NCBI RefSeq assembly: GCF_022179805.1
Contig: NZ_BPUO01000015.1
Coordinates: 62,001 to 126,000 of the forward strand
Direction: 5' to 3'
From: Cupriavidus pauculus
GTDB lineage: Bacteria > Pseudomonadota > Gammaproteobacteria > Burkholderiales > Burkholderiaceae
DNA length: 64,000 bases
Made by a program: the position numbers and the translations under genes. The notes beneath the pieces are model-generated. The model was given only the letters and a program-made list of their open reading frames with translations, was not told where the DNA came from and searched no databases. Positions 8,566 through 17,327 of the stretch are shown here, piece by piece; position 1 is the first letter of the stretch, and each line of letters opens with the position of its first letter.

Positions 8566-9381
8566 TCAGGCCAAATTCACCCCGGCCTGCCGAAGAAGCT
8601 CGTTCGCGCGAGCAATGACCGGTGCATCTACCATCTCACCGTCCAGCTTGAAGGCGCCTGGCGAGGACTTGGCGGTGCTGACAACCTTCTCGGCCCACGC
8701 AATCTGTTCGTCGGAAGGACGGAAGGCCTTGTTCACCTCGGTAACTTGAGTTGGGTGAATACAGAGCTTCGCACCGAATCCCAGGCGACGTCCGCGGATG
8801 GAGGCTCGCTGGAGCTCTTCAACATCGGTGATGGAGACTGTCACACCATCGATGGGTGCCGCGATAGCTGCAGCCTTAGACGCCAAGACAATCATCGAAC
8901 GGTAGTAAAGCAGTTCCTGGTCGTCGCCTTCGATGCCGAGTTCAGTGCGGAAGTCGACCGTACCAAAAATCAGACGTTCGACGCCGGCAGTCGAAGCAAT
9001 ATCATCGAGGCACTTCATGCCACGAGCCGTCTCAATCAACGGGAGCACTTTTACGGAGGGCGGCAGGTGCTTGACGATTCGCCCAATGACTTCCGAGCTC
9101 TCCGCCTTCGGCAATATGACCCCCTGAAGGCCCGGCTTCCGGCATGCCAGGACGTCATCCAACCAACGTGCTTTCGTGGCATTAATCCGGACAATGCCCG
9201 TACCGCCGGCCCCGAGATATTCCGACACCTGCTGACGGGCAGCATCCTTGTCACCCTCAGCCACCGCATCCTCAAGGTCGAGAATGACTCGGTCTGCTCC
9301 GGACTGGTGAGCTTTGGCAAACCGCTCCGGGCGATTGCCAGGGACGAAAAGGTACGAGCGGGCGGACGTCGAGGTGGTCAT
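8566..9381 (-). CDS. HpcH/HpaI aldolase, CitE-like (citramalyl-/malyl-CoA lyase type)
   Basis: A 271-residue CitE-superfamily lyase starting at ATG 9381 (MTTSTSARSYLFVPGNRPERF). The frame is open upstream but that part is shadow of the neighbouring gene. Family signatures: SYLFVPGNRPERFAKAH at the N-terminus, GADRVILDLEDAVAEGDKDAAR (metal-site Asp and Glu), IVRINA, GVILPKAES, VLPLIETARGM and LIFGTVDFRTELGI. These enzymes cleave hydroxy-dicarboxylyl-CoA such as citryl-, malyl- or citramalyl-CoA to acetyl-CoA plus a keto acid. The gene follows a CaiB/BaiF CoA-transferase on the same strand with a 94-base gap. With the MaoC hydratase the simplest assignment is citramalyl-CoA lyase, giving acetyl-CoA and pyruvate. 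No strong ribosome site is visible at this start. Confidence 0.9.
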   Translation of the reverse strand: MTTSTSARSYLFVPGNRPERFAKAHQSGADRVILDLEDAVAEGDKDAARQQVSEYLGAGGTGIVRINATKARWLDDVLACRKPGLQGVILPKAESSEVIGRIVKHLPPSVKVLPLIETARGMKCLDDIASTAGVERLIFGTVDFRTELGIEGDDQELLYYRSMIVLASKAAAIAAPIDGVTVSITDVEELQRASIRGRRLGFGAKLCIHPTQVTEVNKAFRPSDEQIAWAEKVVSTAKSSPGAFKLDGEMVDAPVIARANELLRQAGVNLA

Positions 9382-9475
9382 AGTGGAATGTGAAGTCGAG
9401 AATAGTGCGCGTCTCCACCGACCCAGTGCGGTCGAAGGAGACGATGTGCTTCGGAATCCAGCGGGTGATGACTTG

Positions 9476-10654
9476 CTAGATGGCGCCTTCGGCGCGAAGG
9501 CGGTCGATGTCCTGGCCGACGTAGCCAAGTTTGTGAAGGATGCTCTCGCTGTGCTCACCCAGCGCGGGGATAGCATCCATCCGTGGATTGTAAGCATTCG
9601 AGTGGCCCGGCGGTAGCAAGGCGGGAATCACGCCCACCGGAGAATTGACCGAAGTCCAACGCTCACGTGCCCTCAGTTGCGGATGGTCCCATACATCTCG
9701 CATCTCGTTCAGACGTGCATTGGCAATCTGCGCCCGCTCCAGTCGCTCGACAACCAGCTCGACGGTAAGCGGCGCGAACGACTCGACAATGAGCTGAGTC
9801 AGCTCAACGCGGTTCTTGCTGCGCAACGAGTTCGAGATGAACCGCTCGTCCTTGGTCAGCTCCGGCTGCTCAAGCACGACGCGGCAGAAGGCGTCCCACT
9901 CACGTTCATTCTGCAGGCCGAGGATGACGGTGTTGCCGTCCCCTGCTGGGAACGGGCCATAGGGGAAAATCGTCGCGTGCGAAGCGCCGGCACGCGGAGG
10001 CGGCGTGGCGCCGTCGAAGGCGTAGTAAAGGGGATACCCCATCCATTCAGCCATGCTCTCCAACATCGACACATCAATGTGCGAGCCCTTGCCAGTCTTG
10101 CCGCGTTGCAAGAGGGCAGCCAGGATGTTGGTGTAGGCATACATCCCTGCCGCGATATCGGCAATCGAGCAGCCAGCCTTGGACGGGCCGTCAGGTGTAC
10201 CGGTAATCGATACGAACCCCGATTCAGCCTGAATCAGCAGGTCATAGGCCTTCTTGTCGCGATAGGGACCGTCGTTGCCATAGCCCGAGATATCGCAAAC
10301 GATGATGCCGGGATAGCGTTGGGAGAGCGCCTCGTACGACAGGCCGAGGCGGTCAGCGGCACCCGGAGCCAGGTTTTGCACCAGGACATCCGCTTCCTCC
10401 AGAATCTTCTGGAGAATCGCAGGCGCTTCGTGGTGCTTCAGGTCGAGCGCGAGACTCTCCTTCGAACGGTTCGTCCAGGCGAAGTGCGACGACATACCGT
10501 CAACACGTTCATCGTAGCCGCGGGCGAAGTCGCCGACCTTCGGTCGCTCAATCTTGATGACACGAGCGCCCAGGTCCGCCAATTGACGGGTGCAGAACGG
10601 CGCTGCGATTGCATGTTCCAGAGATACTACGGTGATGCCATCAAGGGGACGCAT
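9476..10654 (-). CDS. CaiB/BaiF family CoA-transferase (second copy)
   Basis: A 392-residue class III CoA-transferase, paralogous to the one at 350-1501. It opens with RPLDGITVVSLEHAIAAPFC, has LADLGARVIKIERP for the Rossmann-like part, QAESGFVSITGTPDGP, and Asp166 in SIADIAAGMYAYTNIL at the position of the catalytic Asp. Succinyl-CoA:itaconate/mesaconate/citramalate transferases are in this family, and the downstream CitE-like lyase on the same strand makes a C5 dicarboxylate an attractive substrate. The gene is divergent from a LysR regulator, the usual arrangement in which the LysR protein activates the neighbouring operon. The exact acid cannot be read from sequence. Confidence 0.93.
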   Translation of the reverse strand: MRPLDGITVVSLEHAIAAPFCTRQLADLGARVIKIERPKVGDFARGYDERVDGMSSHFAWTNRSKESLALDLKHHEAPAILQKILEEADVLVQNLAPGAADRLGLSYEALSQRYPGIIVCDISGYGNDGPYRDKKAYDLLIQAESGFVSITGTPDGPSKAGCSIADIAAGMYAYTNILAALLQRGKTGKGSHIDVSMLESMAEWMGYPLYYAFDGATPPPRAGASHATIFPYGPFPAGDGNTVILGLQNEREWDAFCRVVLEQPELTKDERFISNSLRSKNRVELTQLIVESFAPLTVELVVERLERAQIANARLNEMRDVWDHPQLRARERWTSVNSPVGVIPALLPPGHSNAYNPRMDAIPALGEHSESILHKLGYVGQDIDRLRAEGAI

Positions 10655-10868
10655 AGCAGCCTTTCGAAGGTTGGTAACGTTCGCGCTGCCGGCGCAGCAA
10701 CAAACAGCTGGATATGAGGCAGGATGGCAGCCGAGACCGGATACGTAAATCTCGCTTTTTCGAAGCGGTCATTCGCCTGTAGCGAATGCGGGGGTAGGGG
10801 CACTCCGTAGATGACCCCCCTTTGCGCTGTAAGTTTCGGCTTGGTACAGTGTGGGCGGAGGAGATTCG

Positions 10869-11786
10869 ATGCATTTTGACTTTGCCGACCTTAGGCTTTT
10901 CGCTCGCATTGCCGAGGAAGAAAACCTGTCCCGCGGTGCCAAGAAAGCCTTTCTGTCGCCGGCGGCGGCCAGCGCACGGCTGAAAGCCCTGGAAGACCAA
11001 CTTGGCACGCGCCTGTTCTATCGGGAAAGCAAAGGTCTGTCCCTCACGCCGGCGGGCGAGCGCCTATTGCGCCATGCCAGAGTCATCGAACGCCAGTTCG
11101 AACACGTGAGAAGCGAATTTGAAGAGTTCTCGAAGGACTCTGTTGGGCATATTCGAATCTTCGCCAACACCACCGCAGCGACGGAGTTCATGCCGGAGGT
11201 TCTCGCCCGCTTTATGGCAGAGCGTCACGCCGTAACCGTCGACCTGCAAGAACGTCTAACGCGGGACATCATTCGTGGCGTGCTAGACGGCAGTGCCGAC
11301 TTGGGCATCATCTCTGGACCGATGACCGCCGAAGGGCTAGAAGTTATTCACTTCAGCACGGACAAGCTTGTCCTGGTCACACCAGTGGAACACCCGCTGA
11401 CCAAGACGAAGGACGTCTGCTTCGAGGATACCCTCGAGTATGACCACGTCAGCCTTCACGAGGGCAGCACACTTCACGCCTTCCTGACCGACCTGGTACG
11501 GGACCAGCGAAGCAAGTTGCAGATTCGAATACAAGTTCGTAGCTTCGAGGCGGCATGCCGAATGATTGAGGCGGGTGTGGGCGTCGGCGTATTGCCCTTG
11601 TCTGCCGCACTGCGGCACCGACGGACAATGAAGCTCGCAATAGTGGAATTGCCAGAACCGTGGGCACTTCGAGAACGTGCCGTAATCGTGCGAGAGCTCG
11701 AAGGCCTTCCAAGCTGCGCGAAGGCGCTGATTGAAACACTAATTGAAGCTGCAGAGTCTGCTGGCGGCGCGCAGTTGACAAAGTAG
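10869..11786 (+). CDS. LysR-family transcriptional regulator
   Basis: A 305-residue regulator starting at ATG 10869 with GGAGGAG just upstream (an in-frame GTG at 10851 is less likely). The winged helix-turn-helix is at the N-terminus (LRLFARIAEEENLSRGAKKAFLSPAAASARLKALEDQLGTRLFYRE), followed by the linker helix and an effector-binding fold (IRIFANTTAATEFMPEVLARF, DLGIISG). LysR proteins bind upstream of divergent target genes and respond to pathway intermediates. Here the divergent neighbour is the CoA-transferase/CitE-like pair with a 214-base shared promoter region, so that operon is the likely target. The effector is unknown. Confidence 0.93.
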   Translation: MHFDFADLRLFARIAEEENLSRGAKKAFLSPAAASARLKALEDQLGTRLFYRESKGLSLTPAGERLLRHARVIERQFEHVRSEFEEFSKDSVGHIRIFANTTAATEFMPEVLARFMAERHAVTVDLQERLTRDIIRGVLDGSADLGIISGPMTAEGLEVIHFSTDKLVLVTPVEHPLTKTKDVCFEDTLEYDHVSLHEGSTLHAFLTDLVRDQRSKLQIRIQVRSFEAACRMIEAGVGVGVLPLSAALRHRRTMKLAIVELPEPWALRERAVIVRELEGLPSCAKALIETLIEAAESAGGAQLTK

Positions 11787-11807
11787 CGCCGGCGCCGTCA
11801 AGGGACA

Positions 11808-12470
11808 CTACCCCAGTTCGGGGACGTGGTCCACATAGCTTCCAACCAAGCGCTCCAAGACAGCGAGCTTCCCAGTGAAGAAATGATTGGCAGACGGAAT
11901 CACTACAACGGGCAAGTCCTGCGCCCTCGCCCAGTCAAACACGGCACTCAGAGGAACACGTTCATCCTTGTCGCCGTGAATCACGAGGCTGGTAGCCGGG
12001 ACATGAGGCGTGTTGTAGCGCCGCTGTCCTTCCACGCTACCCCACGGAGTACCCGCGAGCACGACAAATGGGTACTCGTTCCCCTCGCTGCGGAGTAACT
12101 CAATTGCTCGCGCCATCACAAAGGCGCCGAACGAGAAGCCAGCAAGAACAATAGGCAGTTCAGGATGAGCTTGGTGATATAGCGATACGACGCGCACCAA
12201 GTCGGTGGATTCTCCCACTCCGGCATCGTGAACGCCGTCCGTCGCACCAACCCCTCGGAAGTTAGGCCTGACAGATTGAAATCCTCGAGCCGTGACCGCC
12301 TTTGCGAAGATGTGAGGCACCTTATGCTCGGCGGAGCCGCCCTGCAGCGGGTGAGGATGGGCAATCACCGCGACGCCTCGAAGCGAGGTTTGCGGCGTGT
12401 CGACGATAAGCTCGATGTTTCCGACTTCGCCCTCAACGAAGACTCTGCCGGTGACGATGGGAAAACTCAT
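11808..12470 (-). CDS. Alpha/beta hydrolase
   Basis: A 220-residue serine hydrolase of the dienelactone-hydrolase-like, YpfH/CocE-lite type. The nucleophile elbow is GFSFG (Ser113), the acid Asp169 lies in HGDKDERVP, and His196 in ANHFF completes the triad. The PHPLQGGSAEHK segment after the first strand and NFRGVGATDG are typical of this small-hydrolase group, often annotated only as alpha/beta fold hydrolase. It lies 37 bases downstream of the M14 deacylase gene on the same strand and probably shares its transcript. It could open an ester or lactone in the same pathway, but nothing in the sequence fixes the substrate. Confidence 0.85.
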   Translation of the reverse strand: MSFPIVTGRVFVEGEVGNIELIVDTPQTSLRGVAVIAHPHPLQGGSAEHKVPHIFAKAVTARGFQSVRPNFRGVGATDGVHDAGVGESTDLVRVVSLYHQAHPELPIVLAGFSFGAFVMARAIELLRSEGNEYPFVVLAGTPWGSVEGQRRYNTPHVPATSLVIHGDKDERVPLSAVFDWARAQDLPVVVIPSANHFFTGKLAVLERLVGSYVDHVPELG

Positions 12471-12507
12471 AGAACCTGGTTGCTCTGCAGTATCTTGCTT
12501 GCACGCA

Positions 12508-13500
12508 CTATTGCGGCTTGCCTAAATGATAAAGACAGTCGCCGATTTCGCACATGGCTTGCGCCCTCTCGCAGACAACAATTCCATCTGCCGCGAAATG
12601 AACCGCCTCGGGTAGACGCAACGGCGTCTCGGGAAAGTAAATTTTTCCGGCGCAATCGCCCTGCTTCACTTCCGCCCCTAGAGTGACTGAACCCTCGAAC
12701 ACGCCTGCTGCCGTCGCATAGACGAAGCACTCCCGGTCCACGGAGAGAAACGTTACCGGCTGAGCCAGCGGCAATTCGCTCGCCTGAATCACACCCAACC
12801 GCCCAAGAACTCGTCGGACGCCGACTTCACACAGTTCGCTGTAGACGGGATGGACCCATCCTCGTCCGCCCAACTCAGTGCCCAGCCGCGGGATTCCCCG
12901 ACGTGCCGCCGCCTCCGATGAGCTGCCTGCACCCGGGGCAGATGTAAAAATCAAGCCATACGGCGCACCGAGCGCTTCCATGGCAGCTTTGCGTTCATGC
13001 GCCAATGCAGAGCCCGCTGACATGACAGACGTGGTCGCCGGCAAGTAGTTCAATGACGCGCCACCGCTATGGAGGTCGAAGACGAAGTCCGCACGAGCCA
13101 TGAGCTCGGTCTCGATGAAGTGGGCAATCATTTCCGACGACGAGCCATTCGGGTCGCCGGGATAGAGCCGATTCAGGTTGCCTTGGTCGATGGGCGAGAC
13201 GCGGTGGCCGGCCTTTGCGGCGGGATAGTTTGCCATCGGGACGATGATGAGCTGGCCACTGACATCCTTGGCATCCAGCTCTTGGGCCAACTTGGTCAGC
13301 GTCACCTGACCTTCGAACTCGTCTCCGTGCGTCCCCGCCAATAGCAAGACAGTCTTACCAGGCCCTCCGCGGATGCTAACCACCGGAATTGGCAGCGAGC
13401 CGTATGCAGACCTGTTCACCGAGTACGGTAGCTTCGCGTACCCCGAGAATTTCCCCAGCGTATCGAGGTTGATATTCAGCGCAATCTTGCTCTTAGTCAT
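12508..13500 (-). CDS. Succinylglutamate desuccinylase/aspartoacylase (M14) family zinc deacylase
   Basis: A 330-residue cytosolic zinc hydrolase. Ligands are visible as His58 and Glu61 in GTHGDEFEG and His144 in FDLHSGG; LNRLYPG and the RRGIPRLGTELGG segment with the probable catalytic Glu also fit. The C-terminal beta domain ends with the biotinyl-lipoyl-like fold (SVTLGAEVKQGDCAGKIYFPE) common in AstE/DoeB relatives. Members remove acyl groups from N-acyl amino acids, for example DoeB on N-acetyl-diaminobutyrate. The gene sits between the aldehyde dehydrogenase and alpha/beta hydrolase genes, all on the minus strand. A DoeB role is unlikely because no ectoine hydrolase or transaminase is nearby, so the substrate is open. 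Confidence 0.87.
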   Translation of the reverse strand: MTKSKIALNINLDTLGKFSGYAKLPYSVNRSAYGSLPIPVVSIRGGPGKTVLLLAGTHGDEFEGQVTLTKLAQELDAKDVSGQLIIVPMANYPAAKAGHRVSPIDQGNLNRLYPGDPNGSSSEMIAHFIETELMARADFVFDLHSGGASLNYLPATTSVMSAGSALAHERKAAMEALGAPYGLIFTSAPGAGSSSEAAARRGIPRLGTELGGRGWVHPVYSELCEVGVRRVLGRLGVIQASELPLAQPVTFLSVDRECFVYATAAGVFEGSVTLGAEVKQGDCAGKIYFPETPLRLPEAVHFAADGIVVCERAQAMCEIGDCLYHLGKPQ

Positions 13501-13603
13501 GCTATGTAGGCGCGTGATGGCAGAATGACGAACCCACGCAGAGCAACAGCTCGTTGCTTTCGCTTGCGAGCTGTTGCGTGTTGGTCATACGACCGGCGGC
13601 GGC

Positions 13604-15070
13604 TTAACGGATGGTGAACGGATTTCCCGTTGGGGCACCCGTGTTCACCCAGACGCTCTTGGTCTGGAGATACGATTCGATTGCCGCCATGCCGTTCTCT
13701 CGGCCAAGGCCAGAGTCCTTGTAGCCGCCGAACGGTGACATGAAGCTCACGGCGCGATACGTATTGACCCACACCGTGCCCGCCTGGATACGCTCCGACA
13801 TCCGGAACGCACGGCCGATGTCGCCGGTCCAGACACCTGCACCAAGCCCGTAGCAACTGTCATTGGCAATCGCCACCGCATCATCTTCGTCCTTGAACTT
13901 GAGGATGGACAGCACGGGACCGAACACTTCTTCCTGGGCAATTCGCATCTTCGGCTGAACGCTCGCGAAGATGGTCGGCTCCACGAACCACCCACCGCAA
14001 CTTGCAGGCTTCCCACCAAGCAGAAGCTTCGCGCCTTCAGTTTGCGCAATCTCGATATAGGACAGCACCTTCTCGTACTGCGCTGGCGTGGTGATGGGAC
14101 CGACTTGGGTCGTAGCGTCCATCGGATTGCCGAGTTTGGCAGTGCCCGCTAGGGCAAGCAGCTTCTCCACGAAGGTATCGTGGATATCTTCCTGCAACAG
14201 CAAACGCGACCCCGCGATACACGTTTGTCCGCTGGCTGCGAAAATGCCCGAGACAGCGCCATTGACGGCATCGTCCAGATTGGCATCGTTGAAGACGATA
14301 TTCGGAGACTTGCCGCCCAGCTCAAGGTTCACATGCTTGAATTGAGCCGCGCATTGCTGGTTGATGATTCGGCCAGTTGCGTCGGACCCGGTGAACGTGA
14401 CCTTCTTCACAAGCGGATGCGTGACCAGCTGCGAACCGACCTCGCCGCCGAATCCCGTCACGACATTAAACACACCAGGCGGGAACCCAGCATCGTCGAA
14501 TAGCGCAGCCAGTTCCAGCGCGGAGACCGACGTGAACTCGGATGGTTTCACGACGACCGTGCATCCTGCAGCCAGGGCCGGAGCAATCTTCCAGGCCAGC
14601 AGCATCAGCGGAGAGTTCCACGGCGTGATGGCCGCGACGACGCCCAGTGGTTCCTTGCGCGTGTAGTTGAAGTAGCCCTTCTTGTCCAACGGAATGACCG
14701 AACCTTCAACCTTGTCAGCCAACCCGCCGAAGTAGTAGAACCACTGCGGAAGGTACTTGAGCTGTGCACCCATCTCCGCCAGCAGCTTGCCGTTGTCCCG
14801 TACCTCGAACTCGGCGAGGCGGCTGGCATTTTCCTCGATGAGGTCGCCAAGTTTTCGCAGCAAAGCGCCACGCTGCGTAGCCGTCATGTCACCCCAGGGG
14901 CCCGAGCGGAACGCGCGGTCCGCGGCGTTGACTGCGCGGTCGACATCGACCTCGCTGCCTCGAGCGACTTGAGCCCATGGCTTGCCTGTGTACGGGTTGT
15001 GGGTGTCAAACCAACGGCCGTCGGCTGCTTCTGCGAAGGCCCCGTCGATGAACATTGGATACTGTTCCAT
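13604..15070 (-). CDS. NAD(P)-dependent aldehyde dehydrogenase
   Basis: A 488-residue member of the ALDH superfamily. The catalytic Cys284 is in ASGQTCIAGSRL, the general base Glu250 in LELGGKSP, Asn152 in ITPWNSPL, and the cofactor-loop FTGSDATGR at about 226-234; length and domain order are standard. GGGGAAG precedes the ATG at 15070. ALDHs oxidise aldehydes to acids in the cytoplasm. The gene lies 29 bases downstream of the ThDP decarboxylase subunits on the same strand, so its natural substrate is probably the aldehyde released by that decarboxylase; this pairing is inference from position. The resulting acid could be fed to one of the CoA-transferases of the locus. Confidence 0.94.
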   Translation of the reverse strand: MEQYPMFIDGAFAEAADGRWFDTHNPYTGKPWAQVARGSEVDVDRAVNAADRAFRSGPWGDMTATQRGALLRKLGDLIEENASRLAEFEVRDNGKLLAEMGAQLKYLPQWFYYFGGLADKVEGSVIPLDKKGYFNYTRKEPLGVVAAITPWNSPLMLLAWKIAPALAAGCTVVVKPSEFTSVSALELAALFDDAGFPPGVFNVVTGFGGEVGSQLVTHPLVKKVTFTGSDATGRIINQQCAAQFKHVNLELGGKSPNIVFNDANLDDAVNGAVSGIFAASGQTCIAGSRLLLQEDIHDTFVEKLLALAGTAKLGNPMDATTQVGPITTPAQYEKVLSYIEIAQTEGAKLLLGGKPASCGGWFVEPTIFASVQPKMRIAQEEVFGPVLSILKFKDEDDAVAIANDSCYGLGAGVWTGDIGRAFRMSERIQAGTVWVNTYRAVSFMSPFGGYKDSGLGRENGMAAIESYLQTKSVWVNTGAPTGNPFTIR

Positions 15071-15099
15071 GGCGCTTTGCTTCCCCTTGATATGGATGC

Positions 15100-15696
15100 T
15101 TAGAAGGGTGCGAATCCGAGATGCTCGCGGAAACGGTTCTTCACGTAGACACCATCCCGCGGCGGCAGCGCACGTTGCGGCTCCTCAGTCGAAATGTAGA
15201 CCTGAGCGACAGTCATGCCATCACGCTTATTGATGTGGCTGACCAGCGAGCCCAGTTCGTCGATGTCCGAAATCTCGAGTGCTGTGGGCACACCCACTGC
15301 CTTGGCCACCTGAGCGAGGTTGGTGCCCAAGCTGGTATGGCTCTGTTGCATGCCCGTTTCGCCGAAGTGACCGTTGTCCAGAATCACGATGGAGAGATTG
15401 TGGGGATGCTGGGCGGCCGCGGTGGCCAGGCTACCAATACCCATCAATTGCTCACCGTCACCGGTGATGACAATCACGGTCTTTTCCGGCTGAGCGATAG
15501 CCAAGCCGAGCGCCAGCGACGTGGAGCCACCCATTGCGCCCCACAGGTAGAAATTGCTCGGCCGGTCACCGGCAGCAAAGACGTCGTATGCGGGCGAGCC
15601 AAGGCCCGTCACGACGAGCGCGTCAGGGAATTGCTTCAGGAGTTCTGCAACGAACTTGCGACGGTCAATACCGTTCTTGGGAGTCGAGGTAGTCAT
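15100..15696 (-). CDS. ThDP-dependent 2-oxo acid decarboxylase, beta (ThDP-binding) subunit
   Basis: A 198-residue protein matching the C-terminal ThDP-binding half of sulfopyruvate/phosphonopyruvate decarboxylases. The diphosphate and magnesium motif GDGEQLMGIG starts at residue 79 and ends with LDNGHFGETG (Asp107-Asn108), the standard GDG...N spacing. An upstream segment LWGAMGGSTSLALGLAIA matches the family. Together with the next gene it would form an alpha/beta enzyme that decarboxylates a 3-substituted pyruvate to the corresponding acetaldehyde. The two genes are 3 bases apart and followed by an aldehyde dehydrogenase gene. The true substrate (sulfopyruvate, phosphonopyruvate or another dicarboxylic 2-oxo acid) cannot be told from sequence, and no sulfonate or phosphonate gene is nearby. 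Confidence 0.9.
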   Translation of the reverse strand: MTTSTPKNGIDRRKFVAELLKQFPDALVVTGLGSPAYDVFAAGDRPSNFYLWGAMGGSTSLALGLAIAQPEKTVIVITGDGEQLMGIGSLATAAAQHPHNLSIVILDNGHFGETGMQQSHTSLGTNLAQVAKAVGVPTALEISDIDELGSLVSHINKRDGMTVAQVYISTEEPQRALPPRDGVYVKNRFREHLGFAPF

Positions 15697-15699
15697 AGC

Positions 15700-16233
15700 T
15701 CAGCGCATCCACTTTTTGCGGCCAATCAGGCTCTGGGACAGAAGGACTGCAACACGGTTGCCGGCATCGAAGGCCGAGGCCAGGCCCGCGTCGACGAGCT
15801 CTGCCGCATCCTCGGGCGAGCTCACGCGGTAGACCGTGATGCCCATCAGCTCCAGAGTCTTCTCGGTGGCCAGGCCCATTGGGTTCTGCCACGGATTGAA
15901 CTCCGCGTATTCCCCGCGCATCGTCACGAGCGTGAAGAACGGAAAGCGGCAGCTATCGAGCAGCGAGAACATATTCACGCAGTTGCCCACACCACTGCTT
16001 TGCATCAGCAGAACTGCTCGCTGACCGCCGAGCCAGGCGCCGCTGACGACGGCGACACCCTCTTCTTCAGTGGTGAGCACGACGTCCCGGATGTCCGGGT
16101 CGGCGATGGCGCTCTTGATAACGTGTGAGTGGCCGGCATCCGGCACGTACGCTACCTGTTGAATATTGTTTTCCTTGAAGGCCTGGAAGATGGCCTCTTG
16201 CCACGCGAGCGGCTCCGAGCTGGGACTGGTCAT
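15700..16233 (-). CDS. ThDP-dependent 2-oxo acid decarboxylase, alpha (PYR) subunit
   Basis: A 177-residue protein that reads as the N-terminal PYR domain of the sulfopyruvate decarboxylase family: VAYVPDAGHSHVIKSA, then TTEEEGVAVVSGAWLGG with the Glu that activates the thiamine ring (about 57), LLMQSSGVGNCVNMFSLLD and MRGEYAEFNPWQNPMG. The start is set at ATG 16233 because upstream residues in the open frame are not conserved-looking; no strong ribosome site is visible. It is the first gene of a minus-strand operon (alpha, beta, ALDH, deacylase, hydrolase) and is divergent from a LysR regulator with a palindromic operator between them. Confidence 0.9.
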   Translation of the reverse strand: MTSPSSEPLAWQEAIFQAFKENNIQQVAYVPDAGHSHVIKSAIADPDIRDVVLTTEEEGVAVVSGAWLGGQRAVLLMQSSGVGNCVNMFSLLDSCRFPFFTLVTMRGEYAEFNPWQNPMGLATEKTLELMGITVYRVSSPEDAAELVDAGLASAFDAGNRVAVLLSQSLIGRKKWMR

Positions 16234-16273
16234 AGTAGGCAGTGGGGTACACGAAAGGGGGACAACGCTGCTA

Positions 16274-16301
16274 TCATAGTTTTGTTGGTATCTCACTATG
16301 A
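16274..16301. promoter_or_regulatory. Probable LysR operator in divergent promoter
   Basis: A perfect inverted repeat TCATAG (16274-16279) / CTATGA (16296-16301) separated by 16 bases lies between the decarboxylase alpha gene and the LysR gene. Size and place fit a LysR recognition site with ends about two helical turns apart, though the arms are wider apart than the classical T-N11-A box. Confidence 0.5.
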
Positions 16302-16362
16302 AATACAATTATTTGATGCCAGCATCACGATTCTGAATAGGACCCAAGCGCACGCAAACCAT

Positions 16363-17289
16363 ATGGACATCAAGCAACTTCGCGCCCTTCTGGCAATTGC
16401 GGAAACCGGTAGCGCTACCAAGGCTGCTGACCTCTTGCGTATCGTCCAGCCTGCTGTCTCGAGGCATGTGCGCCTCCTGGAGGAAGAGCTGGGCGTGGAG
16501 TTGTTTGAACGGGAGCGGCATGGCATGGTGCTCACCGAAGCCGGGCGCACGATGGTTGAGTACGGTCGACGTGCCATCCAGGAGCTCGACCGGGCCAAAG
16601 CGCAAATCAAGCCAGCAAGCCGTGAGCTTTCCGGCACGGCGGCGATTGGGCTGCTGCCCAGTACCTGTGAACTGCTGGCAACCGAACTGGTATCGGCGGT
16701 CAAGGCAAAGCATCCGCAACTGGTGGTCCGCATCAATGCTGGGTATGCCGGCAACGTACTGGAATGGCTCGAAGCCGGAGACGTTGAAGTCGCGCTTCTC
16801 TACGACACCAAGGTGTCGTCCAACCTGGCCGTCGAAGCCCTGCTGGATGAGCAGCTCTATCTCCTCGGTGCACCGGGTTCGTTGAAAGGTACCGCAGAGA
16901 CTGTTGAGAGCCTGAAGGACATCCCTCTAGTACTGCCGAATGCTCATCATGGTTTGCGCGGCGTCGTCGAGCATGCATGCGCGGTGGCAGGCATCACCCC
17001 CATGGTGGCCATGGAAACGAATGCGCTCAGCGTTCAGAAGGCACTGGTGGCGCAGGGATTCGGATTTACCGTATTGCCAAGCTCCGCTGTGTCCGAAGAA
17101 CTCGAGGCGGGCACCCTCGCCGGAGCGCCGATTGTCTCGCCGAACCTCTCCCGTCGAATCGTCATCGCGCAGGCGAGCAGTCGCCGTCCCTCGCCGGCGA
17201 GCAGCTTCGTAGCTGGCGAGCTTGTTGCGTTGATGCGGCGTCTTGTTCTTGATGGGGCCTGGCCAGGCGCAACCTGGATTGGCGCGTAA
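16363..17289 (+). CDS. LysR-family transcriptional regulator
   Basis: A 308-residue LysR protein starting at ATG 16363 (MDIKQLRALLAIAETGS), the conventional N-terminus; the longer open frame upstream runs through the promoter. The helix-turn-helix is AAdLLRIVQPAVSRHVRLLEEELGVELFERE-like in residues 18-48, and the effector domain starts at GTAAIGLLPSTCELLATELV. It resembles Cbl/CysB-independent regulators of the NAC/CynR type in outline. It is divergent from the ThDP decarboxylase operon with a 129-base gap that carries an inverted repeat, so it likely controls that operon. The inducer is unknown but is probably the 2-oxo acid or a precursor. Confidence 0.93.
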   Translation: MDIKQLRALLAIAETGSATKAADLLRIVQPAVSRHVRLLEEELGVELFERERHGMVLTEAGRTMVEYGRRAIQELDRAKAQIKPASRELSGTAAIGLLPSTCELLATELVSAVKAKHPQLVVRINAGYAGNVLEWLEAGDVEVALLYDTKVSSNLAVEALLDEQLYLLGAPGSLKGTAETVESLKDIPLVLPNAHHGLRGVVEHACAVAGITPMVAMETNALSVQKALVAQGFGFTVLPSSAVSEELEAGTLAGAPIVSPNLSRRIVIAQASSRRPSPASSFVAGELVALMRRLVLDGAWPGATWIGA

Positions 17290-17327
17290 CACCGGGCCTG
17301 CGTATATATGGCGGCCCGGCGCCTGGC

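Noticed and set aside
6955..9381. A true citrate lyase (citDEF) cluster
   Set aside because: citF and citE-like genes are convergent, and citD, citC, citX and citG are missing, so an acyl-carrier-dependent citrate lyase is unlikely.
9382..9475. Possible gene remnant between the second CoA-transferase and the CitE-like gene
   Set aside because: The frame stays open after the transferase stop but shows no recognisable domain and is only about 30 codons; chance is enough.
12508..15070. Ectoine degradation (doeABCD) from the deacylase and ALDH
   Set aside because: No ectoine hydrolase, transaminase or asnC-type regulator nearby; the ALDH follows a ThDP decarboxylase instead.
15121..16128. 335-codon plus-strand frame over the ThDP decarboxylase genes
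   Set aside because: Opposite both clear PYR and ThDP domains; no start signal.
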